Shown piece by piece: positions 1 to 8,503 of a stretch of DNA of 64,000 nt. A program made the position numbers and the translations under genes. Source of the DNA: Lewinellaceae bacterium (GTDB lineage Bacteria > Bacteroidota > Bacteroidia > Chitinophagales > Saprospiraceae). Below the pieces are notes generated by a model. The model ran no database searches. It saw only the letters and a program-made list of their open reading frames with translations, and was not told the origin of the DNA. The stretch is taken from positions 124,001-188,000 of the forward strand of contig JACJYG010000006.1 of assembly GCA_020636215.1 (NCBI GenBank). Reading direction: 5' to 3'. The number at the start of each line of letters is the position of its first letter. Positions within the stretch are counted from its first letter, which is position 1.

Positions 1-2
1 CG

Positions 3-3000
3 GTAGAAGTGGGCCTGTCCAACCACCTCACACTTGTCCTGATCGATTCGCAATGGTACCTCGAAGATTGGGACGAGCAGTACGAAGTCAATGACGGTTG
101 TGAGGTCAAGAGCCGGGAAGTGTTTCGGGAATATGTCGAGGAGGCCATCAAGGGCAACCGCAATAAGAACGTCATTATTGCGCTACATCACCCCCCCTAT
201 ACTTATGGGCCGCATGGGGGGCAGTTTACTGTAAAACAGCACCTCTTCCCCTTGACGGATGTCAATAAGAATCTTTGGATACCATTGCCTGTGCTGGGAT
301 CCCTCATTCAGTTTCTGCGTGGCACGGTCGGCCATCCACAGGATGCGAGCCATCCGGAATACCGGGAGCTGGCCAATATTGTGATCAATGCGGCCCGTAA
401 GAACGGCAATTTTGTGATTGCCTCCGGCCATGAGCACAACCTCCAGTATATTGAACAGGATGAGCAGTACTTCGTGGTCAGTGGAGCGGGGTCTAAAAAG
501 AGCCCTTCCCGCCTGGGTAAGGGTGCAATGTTCACTTATGGCCATTCCGGTTTTGCCCAGTTGGATTACTACCAGGATGGCTCAGCCTGGATACAGTATT
601 GGGTTCCGGAAGGGGACGGGACTTCAGGTAAAGTTGCGTATCGAAAACAGGTGAAAGGGCCTCTTAAGGATATTGTAGAAAGCCTTCCTGAAAATTTTTC
701 CGAACTACCGGACTCGATAGATGTGCCGGTTAGCCAGGGCGATTTCACCCACGGCCCTTTCTGGAATTTCCTTTGGGGCAAACATTATCGGAAAACTTAC
801 AGTGCTATCGTCCGGGCGCCTGTTCTGAAGCTCGATCAATATAAGGGCGGGCTGTCGCCGGTAAAGCGGGGCGGAGGCTATCAGACCAACTCACTGCGCC
901 TGGAGGCAAAAAATGGTAAACAGTATGTGATCCGGTCTATCGATAAGGACGCTTCCCGCACCCTTGGGTATCCATTTAATAAGTCAATAGTGGCCGACCT
1001 GCTCAAGGACAACTTCAGCGCCTCCCACCCTTTGTCGGCCTTACCGGTGGCGCCGCTGGCCAAAGCTGCAGGCATTTATTATACCCAACCACAGCTTTGC
1101 TATCTTCCACCCCAGCCGGCGCTGGGCATCTACAATGATGAATTCGCCAATGCCTTGTATATTCTGGAGGAACGGCCGGATGACGATGTCTGGAAGGATG
1201 CCCCTCAATTTGGATATTCTAAAAATATCATATCCACTTCGGACGTGGTGGAAAAGATCCGGAAAGAACACGACGAGATGATCGATTTTCGATGGGTGGC
1301 CCGCTCCCGCCTTTTTGATGCGTTACTTGGTGATTGGGACCGCCACGATGATCAGTGGCGGTGGGCTGAAACCGAGGAAGAGGGGCGAAAGTACTTCCGC
1401 CCCATCCCCCGGGACCGAGACCAGGCCTTCTGCAAATACGATGGGCTAGTGCTTTCTTTGGCCCGGGGTGCGTCGCCTGATATTAAGAAATTGATGGTCT
1501 TTGGCAGCGATCCAGACCGAATACGGTGGCTGGTATACAATGCCCGCCATTTTGACCGCACTTTTCTATCCGGCGCCGATTGGCCGGTCTGGGAAGCAGA
1601 AGTACACCGGCTGCAAACGGCAATTACAGATGAATTAATCGATTCAACTTTCCTGGCCGCCTGGCCGCCTTCTGTATATGCACTGGACGGGCCGACTGTC
1701 ACTCGGATATTAAAGGAGCGGCGAAATAACCTGATGGAAATTGCCCGCCATTATTACGACTTCATCGCCCGGGAAGTGGATGTAGTCGGCACCGATAAAA
1801 AAGACTTATTCCTGGTGGAACGCCTGGAAGATGGAGACACCAGGGTACGTGTTTATGACACCAATAAAAAGGGTAAATTAGAAGAATTGCTTTTTGATAG
1901 GACCTTCCATTGGGGAGAAACCCATCAGATTTTTCTTTATGGCCTGGATGATGACGATATCTTCAAGATCAAAGGAGAGGCCAGCCGCGCCATCCGAATT
2001 CGGGCGGTAGGAGGCTTAGGCGAAGATACTTTTAAAGACGAATCAAGGATCACTCATGGGGGCAGCCGGCGCATACGATATTACGATGCCCCCACGGAAG
2101 ACAACAAGCTGGAGCCTGGCCCGGAGTCAACTGTTTTGTTAAAAAAGGCGCCTAAATTTAATATCTACAACCGCCGCTCCCTCGATAACGAGTTCAATTA
2201 CCTGATGCTGCTACCCCTCGTGGGCGCTAATCCGGATGACGGTTTGTTGCTGGGTTTAAGCGGAGAATACCGGGCCTATGGTTTCCGGAAATCTCCTTAC
2301 GCCTCGCTGCACCGGTTTTCCGGCAAATATGCGCTGAAAACCGGAGGGCTGGCAATCAATTATTACAATGAGTTCATCGACCTGTTTGGAAAGTGGGGCC
2401 TGTCGACGGATGCTCGCGTGCAAACGCCGTTGTATGCCATCAATTTCTACGGTTTTGGGAATGATACCCCCAACCCCGAGTTGGAAGAAGAGAAAGAAGA
2501 CCTCAATTACAATCGCGTGCGCCAGCGGCTGGTGTACTTTTCCCCGGCTATCATGAGGCGGTTCAATACTCAATCCCGTTTCGCCATTGGCCCAACTTTT
2601 GAATCTATCCGGGTGGATACTTCCGCCGGGCGTTACATCACTGATATTGCCGGCCAATTTGATCCGGAGTTGTTTGATGGATTGGAGTTCGTTGGGGCAC
2701 ACCTGCTGCTCGACTACCGGAATATGGACAACCCGGCCCTCCCATCGCGGGGTATTGGCCTGTTACTCGACTTGGGGTGGAAACAACAATTGGACAATAC
2801 AGATAAGGATTTTGGTTTTCTGGATGCGTCTTTTTCAGCCTACCAAAACCTGGACCGTAACCGCAATCTGGTTTTCGCTACCCGCATTGGAGTGCAGCAC
2901 CGCTTTGGGGATGGTTTTGAATTTTACCAGGGCGCCCGGCTCGGTGGGCCCGGCCCGGATGCCAATTTTCGGGGCTTTCGTCGCAATCGCTTTACCGGCA

Positions 3001-3263
3001 ATACTGCATTTTTCCAGAATATTGACCTGCGCTGGAAGATGCTTAGTTCGGAAAATCGCACCCTGCCTTTCTCCTTTGGCCTCACGGCCGGCTTCGACCA
3101 CGGCCGGGTTTGGCTGAAAGGGGAGGAGTCTGATACCTGGCACTATAGCTATGGCGGTGGCATTTGGTTTACGCCTTTCGACTTGTTTGTCATTCAGGCT
3201 AGTGTGTTTAGGGGGGATAATAAGCAGAACCTCATCCATGTAGGGGGAAGTTTTTTCTTTTAA
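3..3263 (+). CDS. Metallophosphoesterase fused to an Omp85-type outer-membrane barrel (5' end outside window)
   Basis: The reading frame is open to the left edge, so the start lies upstream; more than 1080 residues are visible. The first ~180 residues look like the second half of a calcineurin-type metallophosphoesterase, with LHHPPY and SGHEHN as metal-ligand motifs. A long middle region follows. The last ~350 residues read as amphipathic strands of a BamA/TamA-type barrel (GLLLGLSGEYRAYG, LLDYRNMDNPALPSRG) ending in an aromatic FFF terminus, as expected for outer-membrane insertion. Known Bacteroidota proteins combine these two parts; their substrate is not established. The phosphoesterase half probably faces the periplasm or cell surface. 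The next recognisable gene, a pseudogene, begins ~40 bases later. Confidence 0.85.
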   Translation, partial: VEVGLSNHLTLVLIDSQWYLEDWDEQYEVNDGCEVKSREVFREYVEEAIKGNRNKNVIIALHHPPYTYGPHGGQFTVKQHLFPLTDVNKNLWIPLPVLGSLIQFLRGTVGHPQDASHPEYRELANIVINAARKNGNFVIASGHEHNLQYIEQDEQYFVVSGAGSKKSPSRLGKGAMFTYGHSGFAQLDYYQDGSAWIQYWVPEGDGTSGKVAYRKQVKGPLKDIVESLPENFSELPDSIDVPVSQGDFTHGPFWNFLWGKHYRKTYSAIVRAPVLKLDQYKGGLSPVKRGGGYQTNSLRLEAKNGKQYVIRSIDKDASRTLGYPFNKSIVADLLKDNFSASHPLSALPVAPLAKAAGIYYTQPQLCYLPPQPALGIYNDEFANALYILEERPDDDVWKDAPQFGYSKNIISTSDVVEKIRKEHDEMIDFRWVARSRLFDALLGDWDRHDDQWRWAETEEEGRKYFRPIPRDRDQAFCKYDGLVLSLARGASPDIKKLMVFGSDPDRIRWLVYNARHFDRTFLSGADWPVWEAEVHRLQTAITDELIDSTFLAAWPPSVYALDGPTVTRILKERRNNLMEIARHYYDFIAREVDVVGTDKKDLFLVERLEDGDTRVRVYDTNKKGKLEELLFDRTFHWGETHQIFLYGLDDDDIFKIKGEASRAIRIRAVGGLGEDTFKDESRITHGGSRRIRYYDAPTEDNKLEPGPESTVLLKKAPKFNIYNRRSLDNEFNYLMLLPLVGANPDDGLLLGLSGEYRAYGFRKSPYASLHRFSGKYALKTGGLAINYYNEFIDLFGKWGLSTDARVQTPLYAINFYGFGNDTPNPELEEEKEDLNYNRVRQRLVYFSPAIMRRFNTQSRFAIGPTFESIRVDTSAGRYITDIAGQFDPELFDGLEFVGAHLLLDYRNMDNPALPSRGIGLLLDLGWKQQLDNTDKDFGFLDASFSAYQNLDRNRNLVFATRIGVQHRFGDGFEFYQGARLGGPGPDANFRGFRRNRFTGNTAFFQNIDLRWKMLSSENRTLPFSFGLTAGFDHGRVWLKGEESDTWHYSYGGGIWFTPFDLFVIQASVFRGDNKQNLIHVGGSFFF

Positions 3264-3304
3264 TGTCCGTCCTGATAAATTATTAAAGACCAGTTTACCA
3301 TCCT

Positions 3305-3598
3305 ATGCTATCCTGCCAAAAACAGCATTTTTCTCTCCCGGAAGACATTGCCTATCTCAACGGCGCCTATATGTCCCCTCAACTGCGATCGGTGGAGCGG
3401 GTAGGAGCGAGGGGCGGAATTGCGAGTAGTTCGTGCGCCGGAGGACATGCCCCGTGGCCAGGGATGGAATGAGAATATTCTCGGGCAGATCGATGAGAGG
3501 ACTGCATTGGTGGCAGTGCGGTGCGGATTTCCTGCCACTTGTATAATGATGAACACGATGTGGAAAGGCTAGTGGAGTGCTTTGAAATGGCTTATTAG
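3305..3598 (+). pseudogene. Internally deleted aminotransferase class V (cysteine desulfurase/selenocysteine-lyase-like) remnant
   Basis: Three separate pieces of one PLP-enzyme family can be read here, in changing frames. An N-terminus with FSLPEDIAYLNGAYMSP starts at the ATG at 3305. A middle piece contains APEDMPRGQGWNENIL and then IDERTALVAV. A C-terminal piece, GSAVRISCHLYNDEHDVERL, ends at the TAG at 3596-3598. Intact relatives are about 370-390 residues, whereas only ~95 codons remain, and the PLP-lysine region is gone. I read this as a gene shrunk by at least two internal deletions with frame changes. No function is expected. Confidence 0.7.
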
Positions 3599-3646
3599 TA
3601 GGTGGCCTGGTGTTTGCGCCCAGGCGTGCCCTAAAACCCGTACGCC

Positions 3647-4486
3647 CTAACCTAAATGGCCTTCTATGGTGTACAATACCGGATTCAGTGGAGTATCAAC
3701 TACCGCCCCCACCTTCGCTCCCGGGCACCAGGACTCCCAGTCTGCCTGTTGGTTCGGATTTTCAGGGGCTTTTAATCGCATGTCCTTGTCCATATAGATC
3801 ATGGTCATTACCTGGCGCATTTTTTTCGTGGTATTGCCGCCGGCGCGGTGGAAGAGCCAGCCAGAGTGGAAACTCACTTCGCCCAGTTCGAAGGGTTCGA
3901 TAATGTGGGGGAACTTGCCCTGGCTCAAAGCTTGTTCGATCTGGATCTCGCTGTCATCGCTTATTTTGAATTGCCGGCCGTTTTGGAGCCGGTGGCTTTG
4001 GGCGCTAAACTCCAGTGGGCCCATATCGAGGGGTGTTTCCTGCATGGGTATCCACACGGTTATGGTGTTGTCATTGGCCAAGGGCCAGTAGTACTGGTCG
4101 GCATGCCAGGGGGTGAACCCGCCACCCGGTTCCTTGAACAAGGCCTGATCGTGGTAGAGCCGCACGCCACTTACCCCCATGAGTTCAGCCGCTAAACGAG
4201 CCAGGCGCTTACTAAAAACCAGGCGTTTGACAGCTTCGCTTTTTGTCCAGAGGTTCATCACCTGAAGGAAGGCTTTGTTGTAGGTATCCCTTTCCTCCAG
4301 GGGCAAATGCATGGTGTTCAACTCCCGTACCTTTTCATAGATCACCTCCGAAAAGTAGGACAGGGTTTCAGGAGGCAGCACCTGTTTCAATTTGATGTAG
4401 CGATTTTCGCGGTAAAAGTGAATATGTTCTGGAGTGAGCTCAAATGGCTCCTCCAACACGCCCAAATGGATGTTAGTTTCTTTCAT
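3647..4486 (-). CDS. Phytanoyl-CoA dioxygenase (PhyH) family oxygenase
   Basis: 279 residues, the usual length for a bacterial PhyH protein. The 2-His-1-carboxylate iron site is visible: H128 and D130 in TPWHADQYYW, and a distal H213 in LFHRAGGN. R224 is a candidate 2-oxoglutarate anchor. The family consists of Fe(II)/2-oxoglutarate-dependent oxygenases that hydroxylate small molecules; the substrate cannot be told from sequence. There is no signal peptide, so it is cytoplasmic. It is convergent with the pseudogene on its left and divergent from the DUF2007 gene on its right. Confidence 0.85.
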   Translation of the reverse strand: MKETNIHLGVLEEPFELTPEHIHFYRENRYIKLKQVLPPETLSYFSEVIYEKVRELNTMHLPLEERDTYNKAFLQVMNLWTKSEAVKRLVFSKRLARLAAELMGVSGVRLYHDQALFKEPGGGFTPWHADQYYWPLANDNTITVWIPMQETPLDMGPLEFSAQSHRLQNGRQFKISDDSEIQIEQALSQGKFPHIIEPFELGEVSFHSGWLFHRAGGNTTKKMRQVMTMIYMDKDMRLKAPENPNQQADWESWCPGAKVGAVVDTPLNPVLYTIEGHLG

Positions 4487-4647
4487 ACGGTGTTGTTTTT
4501 CACTCCAAAGATATATGGGAAAGTTCCTTTTGCCGATTTATTAGAAAAATGACTGGCAAAACCTTTGCCAAATGGGCTGCAATGACCTTTATCATTTTCC
4601 CTAAACAAAATAGGTTCGATATTTTGTTCTAATAGACAAATAAACTA

Positions 4648-4706
4648 AGAACGTGTTTAAATTTAGTTTTTCATATTAGCGAAAGGATTAATTTTAAACA
4701 CGTTCT
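4648..4706. repeat. 59-bp inverted-repeat element, short version (partner at 59652-59815)
   Basis: The ends are AGAACGTGTTTAAA and its perfect reverse complement TTTAAACACGTTCT. A second segment with nearly the same ends (AGAACTTGTTTAAA...TTTAAACAAGTTCT) lies at 59652-59815. Both sit 13-14 bases upstream of the start codon of a small gene, and both are followed by AAAA. This could be a MITE-like element or a shared leader/regulatory structure. The interiors differ in length (about 30 versus 135 bases). Confidence 0.6.
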
Positions 4707-4720
4707 AAAATACAACACCT

Positions 4721-4942
4721 ATGAAAGAAGATTGGGTAATGATCTACGCATCCACGGAATATTTCAAAGCCAAGATCGTAGAAGATATTCTCAAACAAAA
4801 TGGCATTGAAAGCCATATTTTGGAAAAGGGGGACTCCGCGATTCCTTCGGTGGGGGAAGTTACGCTCTATGCGCCCCGCGATAAGGCGGCTCAGGCAATA
4901 GAGATCCTGAAAAAGGCCGAATTGATAGAAGTGGAGGAATAG
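4721..4942 (+). CDS. DUF2007 family small protein
   Basis: 73 residues. The pattern of an N-terminal strand, a helix 'KAKIVEDILKQNGIES', then LYAPRDKAAQAIEIL matches the DUF2007 (putative signal-transducing, GlnB-like fold) family, which is common as single-copy small genes in Bacteroidota. The start is the ATG at 4721, 14 bases after the inverted-repeat element. No catalytic residues are evident and no firm function is known. It precedes msrB by 120 bases in the same direction. Confidence 0.8.
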   Translation: MKEDWVMIYASTEYFKAKIVEDILKQNGIESHILEKGDSAIPSVGEVTLYAPRDKAAQAIEILKKAELIEVEE

Positions 4943-5062
4943 AAAACAGCCAAAGCCTTGGGAGTTTGCCGCAGGTACTCCCCGGTAAACTTCCGAAGTT
5001 TTGTGCTGGCCCTCAACCTTTTTTCTCTCTGCTTGTAATGAAATAAGAAAATCGGACCAAAT

Positions 5063-5476
5063 ATGAAAAGCAGAGAAAACTGGAATCCGCTCACGCCGGA
5101 AGAAGAATATGTCATTGAACGCAAAGGAACGGAGCGGCCCTTTACCGGTGAATACAATCAGAATAAGTCCGCAGGAGTATATATCTGTCGCCGTTGTGAG
5201 GCGCCATTGTATGACTCCAAAGACAAGTTCGACTCCGGCTGTGGCTGGCCAAGCTTCGATGATGAGATTCCTGGTGCTGTAAAGCGTAAAGTAGATGCCG
5301 ACGGCCGTCGGACCGAGATATTGTGCAACAATTGTGGTGGCCACCTTGGCCATGTTTTTATCGGTGAACGCTTTACCGCCAAGAATACGCGCCATTGCGT
5401 GAATTCCCTTTCCATGAAATTTATTCCTCAGGAAGAATGGGAGAAAATGGCTTTAGAAAAAAAAAGCTCGGAATAG
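5063..5476 (+). CDS. msrB: Peptide-methionine (R)-S-oxide reductase MsrB
   Basis: Repairs the R form of oxidised methionine in proteins. All hallmarks are present in 137 residues: zinc cysteines C42/C45 and C88/C91, catalytic C112 in RHCVNS, and C60 in SGCGWPSF as a candidate resolving cysteine. There is no signal peptide, so it is cytoplasmic. It overlaps msrA by 40 bases, suggesting translational coupling, so both stereoisomers would be repaired by products of one transcript. Confidence 0.95.
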   Translation: MKSRENWNPLTPEEEYVIERKGTERPFTGEYNQNKSAGVYICRRCEAPLYDSKDKFDSGCGWPSFDDEIPGAVKRKVDADGRRTEILCNNCGGHLGHVFIGERFTAKNTRHCVNSLSMKFIPQEEWEKMALEKKSSE

Positions 5477-5940
5477 CCGTCTTTGCTTCGGGGTGTTTCT
5501 GGAGTAAAGAATACTTTTTCGGCCAGGCGGAAGGAGTAGTTGCCACTCGCGTCGGGTACACGGGGGGGCATACCGAAAATCCTACCTACAAGGAAGTTTG
5601 TTCCAAAACCACCGGCCATGCCGAAGCAGTGGAGATAAGTTTTGACCCATCCGTCACCTCCTTTGAAGTACTTGCCCGATTTTTCTTCGAATTGCACGAC
5701 CCCACTGTCGACCGCCGTGGAAATGGCGGGCAGTACCGTTCGGCCATTTTTTATCAGAACGAACGTCAAAAAGCCATTGCCCAAGAGCTCATCGAAGCGC
5801 TCCAAAGCAATGGCTTTTCAGTAGCAACCCAACTCGAACCTGCCGGCCCGTTCTGGCAGGCTGAAGCCCGCCACCAGAAATATTGTGATGCCCGGGGCAT
5901 CCCTCCCAAAAGCTCCTACCAACCTCGTTTTGGCAAGTGA
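5437..5940 (+). CDS. msrA: Peptide-methionine (S)-S-oxide reductase MsrA
   Basis: Reduces methionine-S-sulfoxide. The catalytic motif GCFWSKEYFF and downstream VGYTGGHTENPTY and FWQAEARHQKYC are family signatures. I take the ATG at 5437 (167 residues), preceded by GGAAG; a longer frame from a TTG at 5395 would add 14 residues unlike the family. The start lies inside the 3' end of msrB in another frame, a coupled arrangement. Confidence 0.92.
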   Translation: MGENGFRKKKLGIAVFASGCFWSKEYFFGQAEGVVATRVGYTGGHTENPTYKEVCSKTTGHAEAVEISFDPSVTSFEVLARFFFELHDPTVDRRGNGGQYRSAIFYQNERQKAIAQELIEALQSNGFSVATQLEPAGPFWQAEARHQKYCDARGIPPKSSYQPRFGK

Positions 5941-5989
5941 AGGCAGTACAATACTAAGCTGAAACCTGCTAGGGGCCTTCCAACGGCCA

Positions 5990-6778
5990 CTACCGGCTCA
6001 ACCGATACGTATAGGCCAGCGAGATCATACCGTAGCCATCGAAGCGGTCACCACCGCGGCGGTAGATGTTGGATGCGTTGCCCATGTTATCGGGGTTGAC
6101 ATTAGGGCGGCTCAGACGGGCGGCCAGTTCTCCCTTTTCTTCATAAATGCGCACGTAGTTGAGGTATTCGCCAGTGACGTCGTCGAGGTAGTCCGTAAAC
6201 AGTTTTCGGGCGCTGACCTCCAGGCTGAGCGCGGCGCGGCGGGTGACGTTGTAGCGCAGGCCCGCACCGAAAGGAATGGCTATCTGTGTGCGGCTGTAGG
6301 GGCGGTCATAGCCGTCCAGCCCCTGTCCTTCAGTGCCGATAGGCTGAAGGGCGACGAACCCTGATTCGAACTGGGTTTCCGGATCAAAGTGGAATGCGGT
6401 CACCCCCAGGAACAAATACGGGGTGATCGTGGGCGCTTCGCCGATAAAATTATCGGGGATCATGAACCATTCACCAACAACGGAGAGTTCGAGCAGATTT
6501 GTTTCGAACGAGAGCTTGCGGTCCGGATAGGCGCTTTTGGCGTCATTGCCCGAGAGGTTGCCGTAGTTGAGGCTGGCCCTCAGGCCGAGTACGCCCCGGT
6601 TTCGGTAGCGCATCACCAGCCCACCCATGGGTTCAATGAAACGGAAATACCGGGGTAACACTTTGGGCGAAAGATCGCCGCTGTAAATGGCCCCTGAGAA
6701 GGAAATGCCGGCTTCGAAATCCTGGGCATTCAACATAGATACCCCCGCCAGCAGGATGCTGATTAGTAAAATTCTCAT
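5990..6778 (-). CDS. Outer-membrane beta-barrel protein, DUF6089-like
   Basis: 262 residues with a signal peptide cleaved near MLNAQ (about residues 1-18). The mature part alternates polar and hydrophobic residues in strands (AGISFSGAIYSGDL, GLRASLNYGNLSG, GAGLRYNVTRRAALSLEVSARKLFTDYLDDV) and carries the family motif for a small barrel. Such proteins are common in Bacteroidota outer membranes; their role is unknown. It is convergent with msrA, with a 49-base gap, and transcribed alone. Confidence 0.75.
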   Translation of the reverse strand: MRILLISILLAGVSMLNAQDFEAGISFSGAIYSGDLSPKVLPRYFRFIEPMGGLVMRYRNRGVLGLRASLNYGNLSGNDAKSAYPDRKLSFETNLLELSVVGEWFMIPDNFIGEAPTITPYLFLGVTAFHFDPETQFESGFVALQPIGTEGQGLDGYDRPYSRTQIAIPFGAGLRYNVTRRAALSLEVSARKLFTDYLDDVTGEYLNYVRIYEEKGELAARLSRPNVNPDNMGNASNIYRRGGDRFDGYGMISLAYTYRLSR

Positions 6779-7186
6779 AATATGTTTGTTTTAGCGATTT
6801 ATAAAAATATCCCTTCAAGCCTTTGGTGGGAAGCGAGTGGGGGGGGCGCGCCTCGGAATAACCAAAGGTAAATTATCGCCTTGGTAATTTGTCAGGCTGC
6901 ATAGCAGGGCAAGCAGTCTGCACTCAAGCTAATTGAATCAAAGTTGCTGTAACAAGGGGAAACCTGGATTTGCCGTAGCGAAGTTGCAATTACTGGATCC
7001 ATCGCCTGAGATGCGAAGGTTGCTGCCGGCCTAAAGCCTGGAAGCAATTTTGCGAAAGGCCGAATTCAGTATTTCAAAATGGCGCCTTATCAGAAGAAAA
7101 TGATTAGAATGGCGCAGGGTGTTATTTTTAGAATCAGGCTAGTCAAAAGTACAATTATTTTTAGAAAGTTGCTAGCCCCCTGGGGC
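6779..7186. other. Intergenic stretch without recognisable gene
   Basis: 408 bases between the divergent barrel gene and the 3' end of corA. Apart from the minus-strand -7 element and a short hairpin, AGCCCC-CTG-GGGGCT-like, near 7170-7188 next to the corA stop, I see no coding frame, repeat or RNA that can be supported. Confidence 0.4.
6863..6870 (-). promoter_or_regulatory. Candidate -7 promoter element for the barrel gene
   Basis: On the minus strand this reads TACCTTTG, a perfect TAnnTTTG, the Bacteroidota sigma factor -7 consensus. It lies about 85 bases upstream of the barrel start codon at 6778. A -33 TTTG is not obvious. Confidence 0.45.
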
Positions 7187-8236
7187 TTACAGCCAATTTT
7201 TTTGTTTGAAAAGCCGGATCAGGCCCAGGCCGATGGCCAACATGACTCCCAAAAGAATAAAATATCCATATTTCCAGTGTAGCTCCGGCATATTATCGAA
7301 GTTCATACCGTAAATACCTGCCAAAAAAGTGAGCGGGATAAAGATGGTCGACATGATAGTGAGAACCTGGATAACGCTGTTCATCCGGAAGCTGATCTCG
7401 GAAAGATAGAGGTCGTATAAGCCGCTCATCATATCCCGATAGGTGTCAATTGTGTCGATGACCTGTATGGTGTGGTCATAAAGGTCTCGAAGAAAAATAT
7501 GCGTTTCTTCGGCGATGATAGGGTTTTCGCAACGAGAGAAGCGGCCAATGGCTTCCCGTAAGGGCGCAACACTTTTTCGCAAGATGATGAATTGAAGTTT
7601 CAAGTTGTGGATTTTTTCCTTGCTTTCCCGCCCGGGATTAGCAAGGATATCTGCTTCCAACTGCTCGAGTACCTCCTCCATCTGGTCGAGCACCACATAA
7701 TAATGGTCTACGATATTGTCAAGCAGGGCGTAAGACAGGTAATCCGCCCCTCGTTTCCGAATCCGGCCGCGACTGGAGTGGATGCGGTCGCGCACGCCGG
7801 GAAAGAGGTCGGCTTCGTCTTCCTGGAAAGTAAGCACATACCCTTTTCCGGTGTAGAAGGCTACCTGTTCGGTTTTGACCTTCAATGATTCCACATCAAA
7901 GTTCAGGGCTTGTATGGTTAGGAAAATGGCTCCATCGTATTCTTCGAACTTGGGGCGTTGCTGGGTATCCACCACATCCTCCAGCACCAGCGGGTGGATG
8001 TTATACCGTTTGCCAAGTTCCTCTATCAATTCAATTTTGTGCAAGCCCCGCACGTCGTACCAGGTTACGTTTAATCCCTCGTCCGCGGCCGGGGCGGCAT
8101 CCTTCACATGGCGCTCCCGCAATTCCCCTTCCATGTTGTACTGTATCAGGGTGACGTTGGGAAATTCCACCTTTTTTTTGCCGGTGAAGATCAAAGTGCC
8201 GGGGGCCATCCCCGTTTTTCGTTTCTTTTTTGCCAT
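7187..8236 (-). CDS. corA: CorA family magnesium/cobalt transporter
   Basis: 349 residues. A long N-terminal cytosolic domain is followed by two C-terminal membrane helices. The invariant GMN loop is in FLAGIYGMNFDNMPE, and the C-terminus ends with basic residues (LFKQKNWL). CorA forms a pentameric inner-membrane channel for Mg2+. The very basic N-terminus (MAKKKRKTG) is slightly longer than usual. It is a single gene whose start is followed by the control region of the sulfur island. Confidence 0.93.
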   Translation of the reverse strand: MAKKKRKTGMAPGTLIFTGKKKVEFPNVTLIQYNMEGELRERHVKDAAPAADEGLNVTWYDVRGLHKIELIEELGKRYNIHPLVLEDVVDTQQRPKFEEYDGAIFLTIQALNFDVESLKVKTEQVAFYTGKGYVLTFQEDEADLFPGVRDRIHSSRGRIRKRGADYLSYALLDNIVDHYYVVLDQMEEVLEQLEADILANPGRESKEKIHNLKLQFIILRKSVAPLREAIGRFSRCENPIIAEETHIFLRDLYDHTIQVIDTIDTYRDMMSGLYDLYLSEISFRMNSVIQVLTIMSTIFIPLTFLAGIYGMNFDNMPELHWKYGYFILLGVMLAIGLGLIRLFKQKNWL

Positions 8237-8397
8237 GAAAATGATTGGGTTTCCAGCGCTTTGCGCCCGTTTGGATTATAAAATTATGCAAATTTGGAAT
8301 AATGCCTAATTCCTGGCATCCGACGCGGGCAAATACAATCCGGAATACGTCTAAACTGAGCCTGTCATTGGATTGTTTTATTCTTATGTTTTAAAAT

Positions 8398-8420
8398 ATG
8401 AAAGGATATTCATAAATTTG
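8398..8420 (+). promoter_or_regulatory. ATGAA-N6-TTCAT palindrome overlapping the -7 element of CstB-like copy 1
   Basis: ATGAA at 8398-8402, six spacer bases, TTCAT at 8409-8413. The -7 element TAAATTTG (8413-8420) begins on the last base of the palindrome, so a bound protein would block RNA polymerase: a repressor position. The same palindrome with the same spacer lies upstream of the Soe-like operon and of CstB-like copy 2. The layout resembles ArsR/SmtB operators; no such regulator is encoded in the window. Confidence 0.6.
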
Positions 8421-8503
8421 ATCGGGCTTTTTGCAGGAAGGGAGGGGCTGTTGCCAAATATCATTGCGAGGCCTATTTGACAAACACATCAATCCTACCT
8501 TTT

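Noticed and set aside
4582..4626. ATGA-CCTTTA-TCAT palindrome upstream of the DUF2007/msrBA genes as a further Crp/Fnr-type site
   Set aside because: The palindrome is good, but the nearest -7-like sequence (TATTTTG) is 24 bases away and imperfect, so it does not fit the spacing that makes the other sites convincing.
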